Origin: JACVRW01 sp963716215
GTDB lineage: Bacteria > Actinomycetota > Thermoleophilia > Solirubrobacterales > Thermoleophilaceae
Direction of reading: 5' to 3'
Assembly (NCBI GenBank): GCA_963716215.1
Contig: OY970298.1
Coordinates: 4,092,001 to 4,156,000 of the forward strand
DNA: 64,000 nucleotides
In this document: piece by piece, positions 17,206 through 27,000 of the stretch
How positions within the stretch are numbered: position 1 is the first letter of the stretch
How the letters are laid out: every line of letters starts with the position of its first letter
The notes under the pieces: model-generated
What the model saw: the letters and a program-made list of their open reading frames with translations, nothing else
Databases searched by the model: none
Told to the model about the DNA's origin: nothing
Translations under genes and position numbers: made by a program

Positions 17206-19554
17206 CTAGTCGCGCGCCAGGTAGGCGAGCACTTCCTTCTCGTGATCGACGTAGTGGTCGCCGCTGACGTCGATCACGACGCGCTCGATCGTGCCGCCGA
17301 CGAAGGGGAATGGGCCCTCATAGTCGGAGCTGACTGACGAGCCGTTACCGCGTCCGACCGACGCCCCGCTGCCGCTGAGGCCGAACATCCCGGGCTGGGT
17401 CATCACCTCGCCGGTGCCCACCGCGTCGGTGTCGACGTAGAGCGTCAGCGTTCCGGTAGCGCTCATCGTCTGCTCGTCGTCCCCCGTCTTCTGGAACTCC
17501 GCGGTGAGGACGCGGCTCCCGCTGGGCACTTCCGCGTCCGAGCTGACCGTCTGCTCCTTCTCCCCGAGCCAGTTGTAGGTGTAGTGAAGCCGGCCGTCCC
17601 TCAGATACAGAGCGTGGCCGCCTGCGCGCGCGCCCTGGGAGAAGAGCACGCCCTCGGCCTCGGGCGTCTGGAGGTCCACCGCCGCGGCGATCGTGAACGA
17701 GCGCCTCCGGACGTTGACTGAGACCGACTCCGTCACCTCGGCGGCGCCCGGGTAGTAGATGTAGCGGTCTCGCGGCTCGCTCGGCTGCGGCCGCACGTCC
17801 GAGATGATCTCGAGCGCGGTGCGGTCGTCCAGCGGCAGGCCCTTGTAGATCCCCGCGTAGTACCACCACAGTCCCTTCAGCTCGTCGAGCTTCTCGGGGT
17901 GCTCGGCGGCGAGGTTGTGCATCTGTGAGCGGTCCTCCGCCAGGTTGTAGAGCTCCCACTCGTCGAGCTCGAACTTCCCCCAGCCGGAGATCGGCGGGTG
18001 GAGCGTGTTCGCGAGCCAGCCCTGGTGGTAGAGCGCGCGCATCCCGAGCATGGAGTAGAACTGGGTCTCGCGGCCGGGCGCGGACGGGTCGGCGAACGAG
18101 GCGACGACGCTCTCGCCCTCGATCGGGGTCTGCGGGTAGCCCTTGAGCACCTCCGGCGGCTCGATGCCGAGCATGCCGTACAGAGTCGGAACGATGTCGA
18201 CCGCGTGGACGTACTGGTTCCGCACCTCGCCACTCGCCGCGATGCCCTTCGGCCAGGAGACGACCAGTGGGTCCGCCACTCCGCCCTCGTAGCCGGCGAA
18301 GCGCTTCCAGTACGGGAACGGCGTGTCGAACGCCCACGCCCAGCCAGTGTTGTAGTGGTTGTAGGAGCTTGGGGTGCCCAGCTCGTCGAGGCGCTCGAGG
18401 TTCGCCTCGACGGTGTCGGCAACGTTGTTGAAGAACTTGTTCTCGTTGAACGACCCGTTGGGGCCGCCCTCGCCGCTGGCGCCGTTGTCGGAGACGATCA
18501 TGATGATCGTGTTGTCGAGCTGGCCGGACTCCTCGAGGTAGTCGATCAGCCGCGCGATCTGGTCGTCGGTGTAGGAGATGAAGCCCGCGTACACCTCTGC
18601 CATGCGCGCGAACAGGCGCTGCTCTTCTTCCGTCAGCGAGTCCCAGGGACGCACGAAGTCGAGCTGCGGCCACGGCTGGCCGGCGGGCCCTGTCGCGTCG
18701 GGCTCGCCGTGCGGGTTGATCGGCGACAGCTCGGCGTCGGCGGGCAGCAGGCCGAGCTTCTTCTGGTCCTCGAGGATCGACGCGCGGATCGCCTCGTAGC
18801 CCTCGTCGAAGCGGCCCTCGTACTTGTCCGACCACTCTTTGAACACGTGGTGCGGCGCGTGGGCGCAACCCGGGCAGAAGTACATGTACCAGGGCTTCTC
18901 GGGCGCCACCGCCTTCGAGTCGCGCACGAACTCGATCGCCTTGTCGGTCAGATCCTTGGAGAGGTGATAGCCCTCCTCGGGCGTTGCCGGCGGCGCGATC
19001 GTGTGGTTGTCGTAGACCAGGTCCGGATACCACTGGTTCGTCTCGCCGCCCAGGAAGCCGTAGTAGCGCTCGAACCCGCGGCCCAGCGGCCAGCGGGCCT
19101 TCCACGCCGACATGTCGATCTCGTCCGCGGGCGTGAGGTGCCACTTGCCGATCGCGTACGTGTTCCAGCCATGCTCGTTCAGGACCTCGGCGATCGTGCC
19201 GTTCTCGAACGGGATCCGCGCGGAGAACCCCGGGAAGCCAGCGGAGCCCTCGGTGATGCAGGCCATGTTGTTGCTCGTGGCGTTGCGTCCGGTGAGCAGG
19301 CTCGAGCGCGTGGGTGAGCAGAGGGCCGTCGTGTGGAAGTTGGAGTAGCGCAGGCCCGCGTCGGCGATGCGCCGCATCGTCGGGGTCTCGATCGGGCCGC
19401 CGAAGACGTCCATCGCGCCGTAGCCCACGTCGTCCCACACGATCATCAGCACGTTCGGGGCGCCCTCGGGGGCCTTCGGCTGGAGGAAGGGCTCCCAGTC
19501 CGGGACGGAATCCCGGATGTCGACGTTGACGATGCCCTTGAACGGCTTGCTCAC
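17206..19554 (-). CDS. Arylsulfatase (type I sulfatase)
   Basis: About 782 residues. The N-terminal metal ligands are in VWDDVGYGAMD, and the sulfatase signature CSPTRSSLLTG (near residue 80) holds the cysteine that becomes formylglycine. Further sulfatase elements include GKWHL and SDNGASGEGG. The C-terminal ~200 residues form a lectin-like beta domain. No signal peptide is visible, so it is likely cytoplasmic. The GTG at 19554 is chosen because GAAGG lies nine bases upstream; a GTG two codons earlier is possible. No formylglycine-generating enzyme gene lies nearby. It follows the AraC regulator and an unknown gene in one direction. Confidence 0.92.
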   Translation of the reverse strand: MSKPFKGIVNVDIRDSVPDWEPFLQPKAPEGAPNVLMIVWDDVGYGAMDVFGGPIETPTMRRIADAGLRYSNFHTTALCSPTRSSLLTGRNATSNNMACITEGSAGFPGFSARIPFENGTIAEVLNEHGWNTYAIGKWHLTPADEIDMSAWKARWPLGRGFERYYGFLGGETNQWYPDLVYDNHTIAPPATPEEGYHLSKDLTDKAIEFVRDSKAVAPEKPWYMYFCPGCAHAPHHVFKEWSDKYEGRFDEGYEAIRASILEDQKKLGLLPADAELSPINPHGEPDATGPAGQPWPQLDFVRPWDSLTEEEQRLFARMAEVYAGFISYTDDQIARLIDYLEESGQLDNTIIMIVSDNGASGEGGPNGSFNENKFFNNVADTVEANLERLDELGTPSSYNHYNTGWAWAFDTPFPYWKRFAGYEGGVADPLVVSWPKGIAASGEVRNQYVHAVDIVPTLYGMLGIEPPEVLKGYPQTPIEGESVVASFADPSAPGRETQFYSMLGMRALYHQGWLANTLHPPISGWGKFELDEWELYNLAEDRSQMHNLAAEHPEKLDELKGLWWYYAGIYKGLPLDDRTALEIISDVRPQPSEPRDRYIYYPGAAEVTESVSVNVRRRSFTIAAAVDLQTPEAEGVLFSQGARAGGHALYLRDGRLHYTYNWLGEKEQTVSSDAEVPSGSRVLTAEFQKTGDDEQTMSATGTLTLYVDTDAVGTGEVMTQPGMFGLSGSGASVGRGNGSSVSSDYEGPFPFVGGTIERVVIDVSGDHYVDHEKEVLAYLARD

Positions 19555-19641
19555 GACCACTCACCTTCGTCCGGGTGGCTCCGATGATCGCCTGATCCGG
19601 GGGGTCCATTCATCACCCGAAGCGGGTGAATCGAGGGGGCC

Positions 19642-20503
19642 TCAGCGAGCCCTCGTGACGCGTTCGAGTACGCGACCGGTGAAGGGCATGCTCGGAGTGC
19701 GCCATACGTGTCGCTGCTCGAAGGGCCAGGCGTAGATCGGGTTGCCGTCGCGCACCAGCTCGAGCAGGCGCGGCTCGCCGAGCTCTTCGTGCTGACCACT
19801 CGTACAGGGATTGCAGCCGCGGCACGATCACCGCGTAGTCGAGCATCCGGCCGAGACGCTGCTCGTCGGCGAGGTAGCGCTGCACGTCGAGCGCCAGCGG
19901 ATAGCGCCTCGGCAGCACGCGGCGCAGCGAGAGGAACGCCCCGGCCATCCCAAGTCGGGGGTCGCCGAGCAGCCGGCCGAGCGGAGCGAGCCGTCCGAGC
20001 GCCAGGCGCGGCGCCGCCCCGAGCGCGTGCGCGTACAGCACGCGCACCAGCGCGACGTTCATGAAGAAGCGCTCCGGTGCGCCCTCCGCGTCGGCGAGAC
20101 TGCGGTGCTCCAGATAACCGGCGACGATGCTCGCGTTGTGCGCCCGGTACCAGTTGCGTCCCGTCGGGCTCGCGCCGAACTCCAGCCACAGCCGCACGGC
20201 CCGCGATGACGGCTCCCCGCTCGATCCACCGAGGAGCGCCACCGTTTCGCATCCGTCCCGCAGCAGTCGCTCGTTGACCGCCCGCCACCACACGCTGCCG
20301 GGCGGCGACGAGTCGAGTGGATTGAGCACCCCGCGACGTGCCTGCCAGCGCATGAACGACAACGCCGCACGCCGGAACGGCAGGTGTTGCGGTGCGCTGC
20401 CGGTGGGTCCGTGGAACACCCGCGCCATCAGCGCAAGGCGAGCTGACGGATCGTCGCGCACCGCCGCCACCTGCGTCGCGGCCGAGGCGAGCGCGCCTGC
20501 CAT
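19642..20503 (-). pseudogene. Unrecognised helical protein, frameshifted near its C-terminus
   Basis: The ATG at 20503 overlaps the AraC-family stop (ATGA). The first ~238 codons are continuous and rich in Arg, Leu and Ala (for example RRAALSFMRWQARRG and FMNVALVRVLYAHALG). Near 19795 the frame breaks with one surplus base; the next frame continues ELGEPRLLELVRDGNP and AWPFEQRHVWRTPSMPFTG to a TGA at 19642. Corrected length is ~287 residues. The family is not recognised. Its place between an AraC regulator and a sulfatase suggests a shared operon. The indel may be a sequencing error. Confidence 0.6.
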
Positions 20504-21480
20504 CACGTGGCGATGAGCGCGCGCTCCTGCTCGACGGCGCTCTTCCTGATCGCGCCCGGCGAGACACCGATGACCCGCTTGAAGGCGCGGCTGAACGCGG
20601 CCTCGGACCTGTAGCCGAGCCGGTCGGCGAGCTGGCCGATCGTGGCGCCCTCCTCCTTCAGCGCGGCCACCGCGACGTGCATGCGCCAGCGTGCGACGTA
20701 GGTCATCACCGGCTCGCCAACGAGCTCGGTGAAGCGGGCCGCGAAGGCCGAGCGCGACATCGCCAGCTCGTTGGCGAGGGAGGCGACGGTCCAGCTCCGA
20801 GCGGGGTCGCGATGAATCTGCGCGATGGCGCGCCCGACCTCGGGATCCTGGAGCGCCCCAAGCCAGCCCGTCTCCGCGGCCGGATCGCTCTCGATCCAGG
20901 CCCGGATCGCCTGGATCACGAGGATGTCCCCGAGGCGCGTGATCACGGCCTCGCCGCCGGGCCGGAGCTCGCCGGCTTCGGAGGCCATCAGCCGCAGCAT
21001 GGTCTGCATCGACTCCAGCCTGGGCGAGCTGGACGCCTCGATGTGGATCGTGGACGGCAGGATCTCGATCAGGTTCCCCGCCGCCGGGTGCTCGAAGCGC
21101 ACCGCGCCGCAGATCAGGCCCGCGGGCGCGCCACCCCCGCCGTGGCGAAGGATCTCGTAGCGATCGCTGACGGGCTCACGCTCGAGGTCGAGAATCCCCG
21201 GCGCGGGAGCTCCCGGTTCGCTGCGCAGGACGTGGCCCTCCCCGTGCGGCACGAGCGCGAGGTCTCCGAGCTGGATCCAGCCCCGGTGGTCCTCCCCGGT
21301 CTCGAGCCAGAGCCGGCCCGAGGTGACCACGTGGAACCACAGGTACCCCGGCATCGGCGGGAGCGTGAGCCCCCAAGGTCCGGTGAGCTCGGAGCGGCAG
21401 TAGTACGCGCCGTTCATCCGCAGGAAGTGCAGTGCCTCGCCCAGGGGGTCCGACGGCGGGAAGGGATCCGGCGCTTCCAT
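20503..21480 (-). CDS. AraC family transcriptional regulator (cupin sensor)
   Basis: 325 residues from the ATG at 21480. The N-terminal ~190 residues form an AraC-type cupin sensor (GYLWFHVVTSGRLWLETG, LGDLALVPHGEGHVL). Two C-terminal helix-turn-helix motifs follow (WTVASLANELAMSRSAFAARF and IGQLADRLGYRSEAAFSRAF). It heads the leftward sulfatase operon and is divergent from the cupin-NmrA-DUF1772 operon; AraC regulators of this type commonly control the divergent oxidoreductase genes. The effector is unknown. Confidence 0.9.
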   Translation of the reverse strand: MEAPDPFPPSDPLGEALHFLRMNGAYYCRSELTGPWGLTLPPMPGYLWFHVVTSGRLWLETGEDHRGWIQLGDLALVPHGEGHVLRSEPGAPAPGILDLEREPVSDRYEILRHGGGGAPAGLICGAVRFEHPAAGNLIEILPSTIHIEASSSPRLESMQTMLRLMASEAGELRPGGEAVITRLGDILVIQAIRAWIESDPAAETGWLGALQDPEVGRAIAQIHRDPARSWTVASLANELAMSRSAFAARFTELVGEPVMTYVARWRMHVAVAALKEEGATIGQLADRLGYRSEAAFSRAFKRVIGVSPGAIRKSAVEQERALIAT

Positions 21481-21620
21481 GCGGGGCAGTATGCAGACCT
21501 CGACCCGGTTCGTCCAGGTTGATGGACGATCGAGCATGTATCCGCGCGATCTAGTCATAGACCGTCCGGCGCTGTCGCGGGATCCTGGACGTGTTGCAAT
21601 TTCCCCAGATCGGAGCGACT

Positions 21621-22184
21621 ATGGCGCACAGAGGACAGACACTCGAGAACCCGGCCAGCGGAGAGCGGATCACCTTCCGCCAGACGTCGGCGAACACGGG
21701 CGGCGAGCTGCTGGCGATCGACCTCGAGCTTCCGCCGGACCGGCGGGTCCCGGGGGGCCAGCACGTCCACCCGAACCAGGAGGAGCGCTTCGAGGTCGTC
21801 GAGGGCACGATGCGCTTCAGGATGGGACGCGAGCAGGTCGTCGCGGGGCCCGGCGAGGTGGTCGTGGTTCCGCCCGGCCAGAAGCACGACTTCGCGAATG
21901 CCGGAGACGGTCACGCGCTCGTCCGCGTCGAGGTACGCCCGGCGCTGAAGATGGAGGAGCTCTTCGAGACCGCCGTCGGCCTCGCCGAGCAGGGCCGGAC
22001 GATGCTGGGCGGCATCCCGAGGCCGCTCGACCTCGCCCTGTTCACCCAGGAGTTCGAGGACGAGGTGCAGGGAGCGTTCCCGCCCCGGTGGCTGCAGCGC
22101 ATCGTCCTCGCGCCGCTGGCCTGGGTCGCACGGCGCCGCGATCACCCGCGCTCGGCGCCGCGGGCGGTGGAGGTCCGAGCATGA
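21621..22184 (+). CDS. Cupin domain protein
   Basis: 187 residues from the ATG at 21621, with GGAG upstream. The cupin motif is seen as GGQHVHPNQEERFEVVEGTM and PGEVVVVPPGQKHDFAN, giving His/Glu/His metal ligands. The second half is helical and ends in a basic tail. It resembles cupins that travel with DUF1772 and NmrA genes. Its stop overlaps the next start (ATGA). Substrate unknown. Confidence 0.83.
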   Translation: MAHRGQTLENPASGERITFRQTSANTGGELLAIDLELPPDRRVPGGQHVHPNQEERFEVVEGTMRFRMGREQVVAGPGEVVVVPPGQKHDFANAGDGHALVRVEVRPALKMEELFETAVGLAEQGRTMLGGIPRPLDLALFTQEFEDEVQGAFPPRWLQRIVLAPLAWVARRRDHPRSAPRAVEVRA

Positions 22185-23011
22185 GCACCCTGGTACTCGG
22201 CGGCACCGGCAAGACCGGCCGACGCGTGGTGGAGCGCCTCGCCGCACGCGGCCTCCCTGCGCGCATCGGCTCTCGCTCCGGCGAGCCGCACTTCGACTGG
22301 GAGGACCGCTCGACCTGGGGCCCCGTTCTGGAGGGGGTCGGATCGGCCTACGTCGCCCACTACTGGGATGCGCTTCCGGGCGCCGCGGAGACACTGGGCT
22401 CGTTCGCCGAGCTGGCCGTTCGGAGCGGCGTGCCGCGTCTCGTGCTGTTGTCCGGGCGCGGCGAGGAAGAGGCCGAGCGTGGGGAGCGAGCCGTGCGCGA
22501 GTCCGGCGCCGAGCTGACGGTCCTGCGCTCGACCTGGTTCGCCCAGAACTTCAGCGAGGACTACTGGCGAGAGCAGGTCCAGGGCAACGAGGTTGCGCTT
22601 CCGGCCGGAGACACGCCCGAGCCGTTCGTGGACGCCGGCGACATCGCCGACGTCGCGGTCGCGGCGCTGACCGACGATCGGCACATCGGTGAGGTCTACG
22701 AGCTCACCGGACCGCGGCTACTCACGTTCGCGGACGCGGTCGTGGAGATCTCCCGGGCGGTAGGCCGCGAGGTCCGCTACGTGCCGATCTCGAGCGAGGA
22801 CTTCGCCGCCGCGGCTGCCGAGCAGGGCGTCCCGAGCGAGGTCGTGGAGATGCTGACCTTCATCTTCGGGGAGGTCCTCGACGGTCGCAACGCCCGCCTG
22901 GCCGACGGCGTTCAGCGCGCCCTCGGCCGCGAGCCGCGGGACTTCAGCGACTACGCGCGCGAAGCGGCCGCGACCGGTATCTGGAACCAGACGACCAGGA
23001 GGGCCGGCTGA
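22181..23011 (+). CDS. NmrA-like NAD(P)-binding oxidoreductase
   Basis: 276 residues. The dinucleotide-binding motif VLGGTGKTGRRVVERL is at the N-terminus, followed by NmrA-type features such as LVLLSGRGEEEAERGER and the conserved STWFAQNFSEDYW segment. The catalytic Tyr-x3-Lys of classical SDRs is absent, as is usual for NmrA-like proteins, which act as redox sensors or quinone/epimerase-type enzymes. It is coupled by overlap to both neighbours. Confidence 0.87.
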   Translation: MSTLVLGGTGKTGRRVVERLAARGLPARIGSRSGEPHFDWEDRSTWGPVLEGVGSAYVAHYWDALPGAAETLGSFAELAVRSGVPRLVLLSGRGEEEAERGERAVRESGAELTVLRSTWFAQNFSEDYWREQVQGNEVALPAGDTPEPFVDAGDIADVAVAALTDDRHIGEVYELTGPRLLTFADAVVEISRAVGREVRYVPISSEDFAAAAAEQGVPSEVVEMLTFIFGEVLDGRNARLADGVQRALGREPRDFSDYAREAAATGIWNQTTRRAG

Positions 23012-23523
23012 TGCCATCCGCCGACCGCAACACTGCCATCGTGCTCAGCGCCGCAACGATCGCCATGGGGCTCTTGGCGGGGCTGTTCTACGCGTTCGAT
23101 ATCGCCGTCATGCCGGCCCTGACCGCGGCCGACGACCGCACGCTCGTCGACGCGATGCAACAGATGATCGACAAGATCGAGAACCCGGCCTTCTTCCTCA
23201 CTCTCCTCGGTGCGCCGACGCTCGGCGGCGTCGCCCTCGTTCAGGCGCGCCGCTCCGGCTCCGCCAAGACCGCGGGCTGGATCCTCGCCGGCCTCGGCTT
23301 CTACATGGTGATGGTGGTGGTCACCGTCGCAGTCCACTTCCCGCTCAACGAGGAGCTGAAGGAAGCGGGTGACCCCGCCCGCATCGAGAACCTGGCCGCG
23401 GTGCGCGACGACTTCGTGACTCCGTGGATCGCTTGGAACATCGTCCGGACGCTGGCGTCGACGGCGGCCTTCGCCTGCCTGACGTGGGCGCTCGTGGTCA
23501 TGGCCTCGCGCGAAAGATCGTGA
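23011..23523 (+). CDS. DUF1772 (anthrone oxygenase-like) membrane protein
   Basis: 170 residues with four predicted transmembrane helices. The features LLAGLFYAFDIAVMPAL, a conserved FPLNEELKEAG segment and a C-terminal FVTPWIAWNIVRT match DUF1772, which includes fungal anthrone oxygenases and small bacterial relatives. It overlaps the NmrA gene by one base (TGATG). The cupin-NmrA-DUF1772 trio divergent from an AraC gene is a recurrent actinobacterial arrangement. Confidence 0.82.
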   Translation: MPSADRNTAIVLSAATIAMGLLAGLFYAFDIAVMPALTAADDRTLVDAMQQMIDKIENPAFFLTLLGAPTLGGVALVQARRSGSAKTAGWILAGLGFYMVMVVVTVAVHFPLNEELKEAGDPARIENLAAVRDDFVTPWIAWNIVRTLASTAAFACLTWALVVMASRERS

Positions 23524-23590
23524 TGATGTGGTCTAGCCGCCCCCTCGCGGCCGACCTCGAAGGCGTCGATGGTCCCGGCGAAGCTCCGGC

Positions 23591-23607
23591 GGGCCGGCCC
23601 CCGGCCC
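23591..23607. terminator. Hairpin between convergent genes
   Basis: GGGCCGG and CCGGCCC form a 7-bp perfect stem with a CCC loop, between the DUF1772 gene and the convergent secreted-protein gene. There is no T-tract, so it is only a candidate terminator. Confidence 0.4.
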
Positions 23608-23641
23608 TACCCTGAACTCGATTCTCCCAAGCCACGCGGCG

Positions 23642-24732
23642 TCAGAAGCCGCGCGGGGGCTTGAACACGACCTTCGTCCCGGCGATCGACAGATCCGACG
23701 CCTGGTTGTGGAGCTTGTGCTCCTGGCCGGTCACGACGAGCGTGTGGGATACGACCGCCGCTTTGCCCTCGGCGGAGCATTGGTAGTAGAAGACGCCGTT
23801 GCAGAGCGTCAGCGATGCCGCGTCGAGTTCCGAACGCACGGCCGGGTCGGATGTGTAGCGACGATCGGCCTCGGCGGCGTACTGGCTTGTCAGCGCGAGC
23901 GTCTTGTCGGCCTCCTTGCCGAACTCGTAGACCGTGTACAGGCGTTTGTCGCCCCACCTCTTCTCAGCCTGCTTCTCTGCGACGGGGAGCAGCAGTCTCT
24001 TCCACTCCGTCTGGGTGCGCGGCAGGTTGACCTTGACGGTCGGCAGCGGTTTCTTCGACAGCACCAGCAGGTCGATGTAGGCGTCGGCGATCGGCTTGAA
24101 GACGGCCTCCACCAGCTTGCCGGCCGCGTCGCGCTGAGCCGGGGTCTTGGCGGCCTTGCGCTGGGCCATCGCCTTCTTGAGCGGCGCGCGCTGCTTGGCG
24201 ACCTTCTTGGCCGCCTTGACCAGCCTCTCCACCAGAGCCTTCTGCTGCGGACAGAGGACGCGCTTGCCCTTGCGCACGCACTTCGTGTTCTTGACTCGCG
24301 GATAGACCGGCTTCGTCCCTGTGGGCGGATTGGGCGTCCCAGTCGGTGGTTTAGGCGGCGACCCACTGACCACGCGGAAGCTGTGGGTAGCGGAGACCAG
24401 CGTGGAAGCCCCCCACAGCTCGAGTTCGCTCGCGCGGTGTAGCTCCCAGGCTGGACGAGGACGGTCGCGGAGAGAGTCGTGTTGCTGGTGCTGTTCGCCC
24501 CGCCGGCGGGCGCGCCATCCCGCAAGAACGGCACGCTCCAGTACGTGTTCGGCCCGTTGGTGCATCCGCTGAGGTCTCGGGTGGCGGAAACCGGCACGTT
24601 GGCCGCAACGGCCCCATCGGTGTAGTAGGTGGCCCCGTTGGGCGGGCTCGTTAAGGTCACCGACGCCGCGTGGGCAGCTGGGGCGGCTCCCAAGGCCACC
24701 AGTAGCGCAACCAGCACGACCCTCCCGCCCAT
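23642..24732 (-). pseudogene. Secreted lysine/alanine-rich protein, frameshifted
   Basis: From the ATG at 24732 a clear signal peptide (VVLVALLVALGAAPAAHAA) is followed by a small beta domain with SPPNGATYYTDGAVAANVPV and PNTYWSVPFLRDG. Near 24428 the frame breaks with one missing base; the new frame continues ELELWGASTLVSATHSFRVV, a Pro/Thr linker, a long Lys/Ala-rich helical stretch (KAAKKVAKQRAPLKKAMAQ) and a C-terminal domain to 23642. Corrected length is ~363 residues. The first part resembles bacterial Ig-like repeats. Function unknown; the frameshift may be an assembly error. Confidence 0.6.
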
Positions 24733-24942
24733 CGGCCGATCCTAGAACCGAGTCGGCTACGTCGCAAGGCAGTGGACGCCGTCGCCTTCGGACGCGCGTT
24801 CTCGCCGTGCTCCGTAGCGGCGCTCGGGCCGTCCGATCAGCGAGCGGTCGGTCAAGCCCTCGGCGACCGGTTCGAGGGCCGCCGTTCCCGAGGCAGCAGC
24901 ACACCGCAACCCCAGTCCCCGTCTACACTCACTGCCTCTTCC

Positions 24943-25014
24943 GGGCGCGTAGCTCAGTGGGAGAGCGCTCGCCTCACACGCGAGAGGTCGGTGGTTCGAA
25001 ACCACCCGCGCCCA
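24943..25014 (+). tRNA. tRNA-Val (anticodon CAC)
   Basis: The 72-nt sequence folds into a full cloverleaf: acceptor GGGCGCG/CGCGCCC with discriminator A, D arm GCTC...GAGC, anticodon arm CTCGC-CTCACAC-GCGAG with CAC in the loop, and T arm GGTGG-TTCGAAA-CCACC. CCA is not encoded. Its 3' part is repeated at 43819-43868, marking it as the attachment site of the downstream island. Confidence 0.97.
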
Positions 25015-25015
25015 T
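24966..25015 (+). repeat. Left attachment repeat (tRNA-Val 3' part)
   Basis: 50 bases from the anticodon stem to just past the discriminator base, identical to 43819-43868. Such a core, from anticodon arm to tRNA 3' end, is the usual crossover segment of tyrosine integrases. Confidence 0.9.
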
Positions 25016-25323
25016 CGTCAGGACCCGCTCCGGAGTGCGTTTGCCTCTTACGCGCTCGCGGGGGACTCTTGCCCGCCTGTCGCGGTACTTGTCGGTGCCG
25101 CCGGTGGCGTAGCCGTGCAATCCTCGTAGCCAGGGGCGATGGGTTCGCTCAAACGCTGCCGCAATATGCAGCTCCAGCGCTTCCTTCTGGTGCAGCGCTT
25201 GCCGCACGGCAAGACCGTGCGAGCGGGCCCTCGGGGGAAGGCGCCTCAGCCGGGATGCCCCAGGCACGCCGCCCGGGCCCACCCCGCTTCTTCAGCGTCT
25301 CGCCACCCTCCCGCTCGGCGAGC

Positions 25324-27000
25324 TCAGTCGTTAGGTCCCTGCCGCGAAATGGACCTCGCCGGCGCACCGCTAAATCGGAAGCCGCGGTACTCGTCCTGCG
25401 CGATCTCCGCGCAGAGCGTGCGATACGTCCCCACGCCTCCGAGGTAAACAGTGAAGTCGCGTGGCTTGCCAGGAATGTTCGCGCCGACGAACCAGGAGTT
25501 GGCCTGAGGAAACAATGTTTCCTGTGCGAGCTCGCTCACGTGGCGCATCCAATCCTGCTGGGCCTCCGGTGTCGCCTCCATCGTCGTCAAGGCGTTGGCC
25601 CGCATGTACGCCAACGCCTCGGCGATCCACTCCACGTGCTGCTCTATGGAGAGAGGAAGGTTGGACAACACCGACGGACTTCCAGGCCCAGTGATCATGA
25701 ACAGGTTCGGGAAGCCGGCGCTAGCGAGGCCTAGGTACGTGCGCGGCCCGGCGTGCCACTCCTCACGAAGCGAGATCCCGCCGCGGCCGCGAATGTCGAT
25801 CGCCATCAGCGCGCCCGATATTGCATCGAAGCCGGTGGCGAAGACAACCACGTCGAGGTCGTACGTCCTGCCATCCTCAAGACGTACGCCCGCCGGAGTG
25901 AACTCAGCGATGGGGGCGCTGCGGATGTCCACGAGCGTGACGTTGTCACGATTGAACGTCTCGTAATAGTCGGTGCCGACGCACAGCCGCTTAGTGCCAA
26001 TTGCGTGATCCTTGGGACATAGCAGTTCGGCGACCTGCGGGTCTTTGACGGTTTCCCGAATCTTCGTCCGCACGTACTCCGCGAGTGTCTCGTTGGCTTC
26101 CGAACTTGTCCAGAGGTCGCGGTACGCGAACAGAAAGCGGTCGCAGCCACCGATGGCCCAGAGCCTCTCATAGAACTCATTGCGCGCTTCCTCGGAGACC
26201 TCCAGAGCAGACTGCTCGCCGGTCTCGACAAGCTCTGCGAGAACGTGCGTCCCTGCGACGGAGTTGCGCGCTCTCTCACGGTATTCGCGGTACTCCGCCT
26301 TTACTTTGCGCTCAAGTTGCAGGTCCGCTGGTGCGTTCCGCGCTGGCACGGCGAAGTTCGGCGTACGCTGAAAAACAAGTAGTTCCGCTACCTCCGGGGC
26401 GATCGCCGGAATGAGTTGGATGCCCGACGAACCCGTCCCGATAACACCAACCCGCTTGCCGCGCACATCGACACCCTCGTGAGGCCAGGCACTAGCGCGG
26501 TACGATTCGCCCTCAAAGCGCTCTAGGCCCCTTGCGTCCGGCACATGCGCGGCTGACAGGCAACCCATTGCGGCGATAACGAACCGGGCCACAACGGTTT
26601 CGCCATCATCCGTCCGCACCATCCATCGCGCGGCAGCATCGTCGTATTCGGCAGACACCACGGTCGTCGAGAACGTGATGTCTCGGTACAGGTCGAAGCG
26701 CTCCGCAACGTGCTGAAGATACCGCAGGATTTCGGGCTGCGGTGGGTACCGCTCAGTCCAGTGCCACTCCTGCTCGAGGTCGCTGTCGAAGGAGAAACTG
26801 TAGTCAAAGCTCTCGATGTCGCAGCGCGCTCCGGGGTAACGATTCCAATACCAAGTGCCTCCGACATCCGTGCCGCGTTCGAGGCCCCGCGCCTTGAGGC
26901 CCAACTCGCGCAACTTGTATAGCGCGTAGAGCCCGGCGAAGCCGGCGCCGATCACGACGGCATCGAAAGCCGAGTAGTCGCTGCTATGAGTGTTCGTCAT
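25324..27000 (-). CDS. Flavin-containing Baeyer-Villiger-type monooxygenase
   Basis: 558 residues. The FAD-binding GAGFAG motif is at residues ~18-23, the GGTWYWNRYPGARCD motif near 48-62, and the NADPH-binding GTGSSG near 192. The Baeyer-Villiger fingerprint F-x-G-x3-H-x3-WP appears as FEGESYRASAWP, with Arg in the His position. The nearest activity class is cyclohexanone or phenylacetone monooxygenase, which insert oxygen into ketones. Its 5' end overlaps a remnant of another gene, suggesting recent fusion to this promoter region. Substrate unknown. Confidence 0.88.
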   Translation of the reverse strand: MTNTHSSDYSAFDAVVIGAGFAGLYALYKLRELGLKARGLERGTDVGGTWYWNRYPGARCDIESFDYSFSFDSDLEQEWHWTERYPPQPEILRYLQHVAERFDLYRDITFSTTVVSAEYDDAAARWMVRTDDGETVVARFVIAAMGCLSAAHVPDARGLERFEGESYRASAWPHEGVDVRGKRVGVIGTGSSGIQLIPAIAPEVAELLVFQRTPNFAVPARNAPADLQLERKVKAEYREYRERARNSVAGTHVLAELVETGEQSALEVSEEARNEFYERLWAIGGCDRFLFAYRDLWTSSEANETLAEYVRTKIRETVKDPQVAELLCPKDHAIGTKRLCVGTDYYETFNRDNVTLVDIRSAPIAEFTPAGVRLEDGRTYDLDVVVFATGFDAISGALMAIDIRGRGGISLREEWHAGPRTYLGLASAGFPNLFMITGPGSPSVLSNLPLSIEQHVEWIAEALAYMRANALTTMEATPEAQQDWMRHVSELAQETLFPQANSWFVGANIPGKPRDFTVYLGGVGTYRTLCAEIAQDEYRGFRFSGAPARSISRQGPND

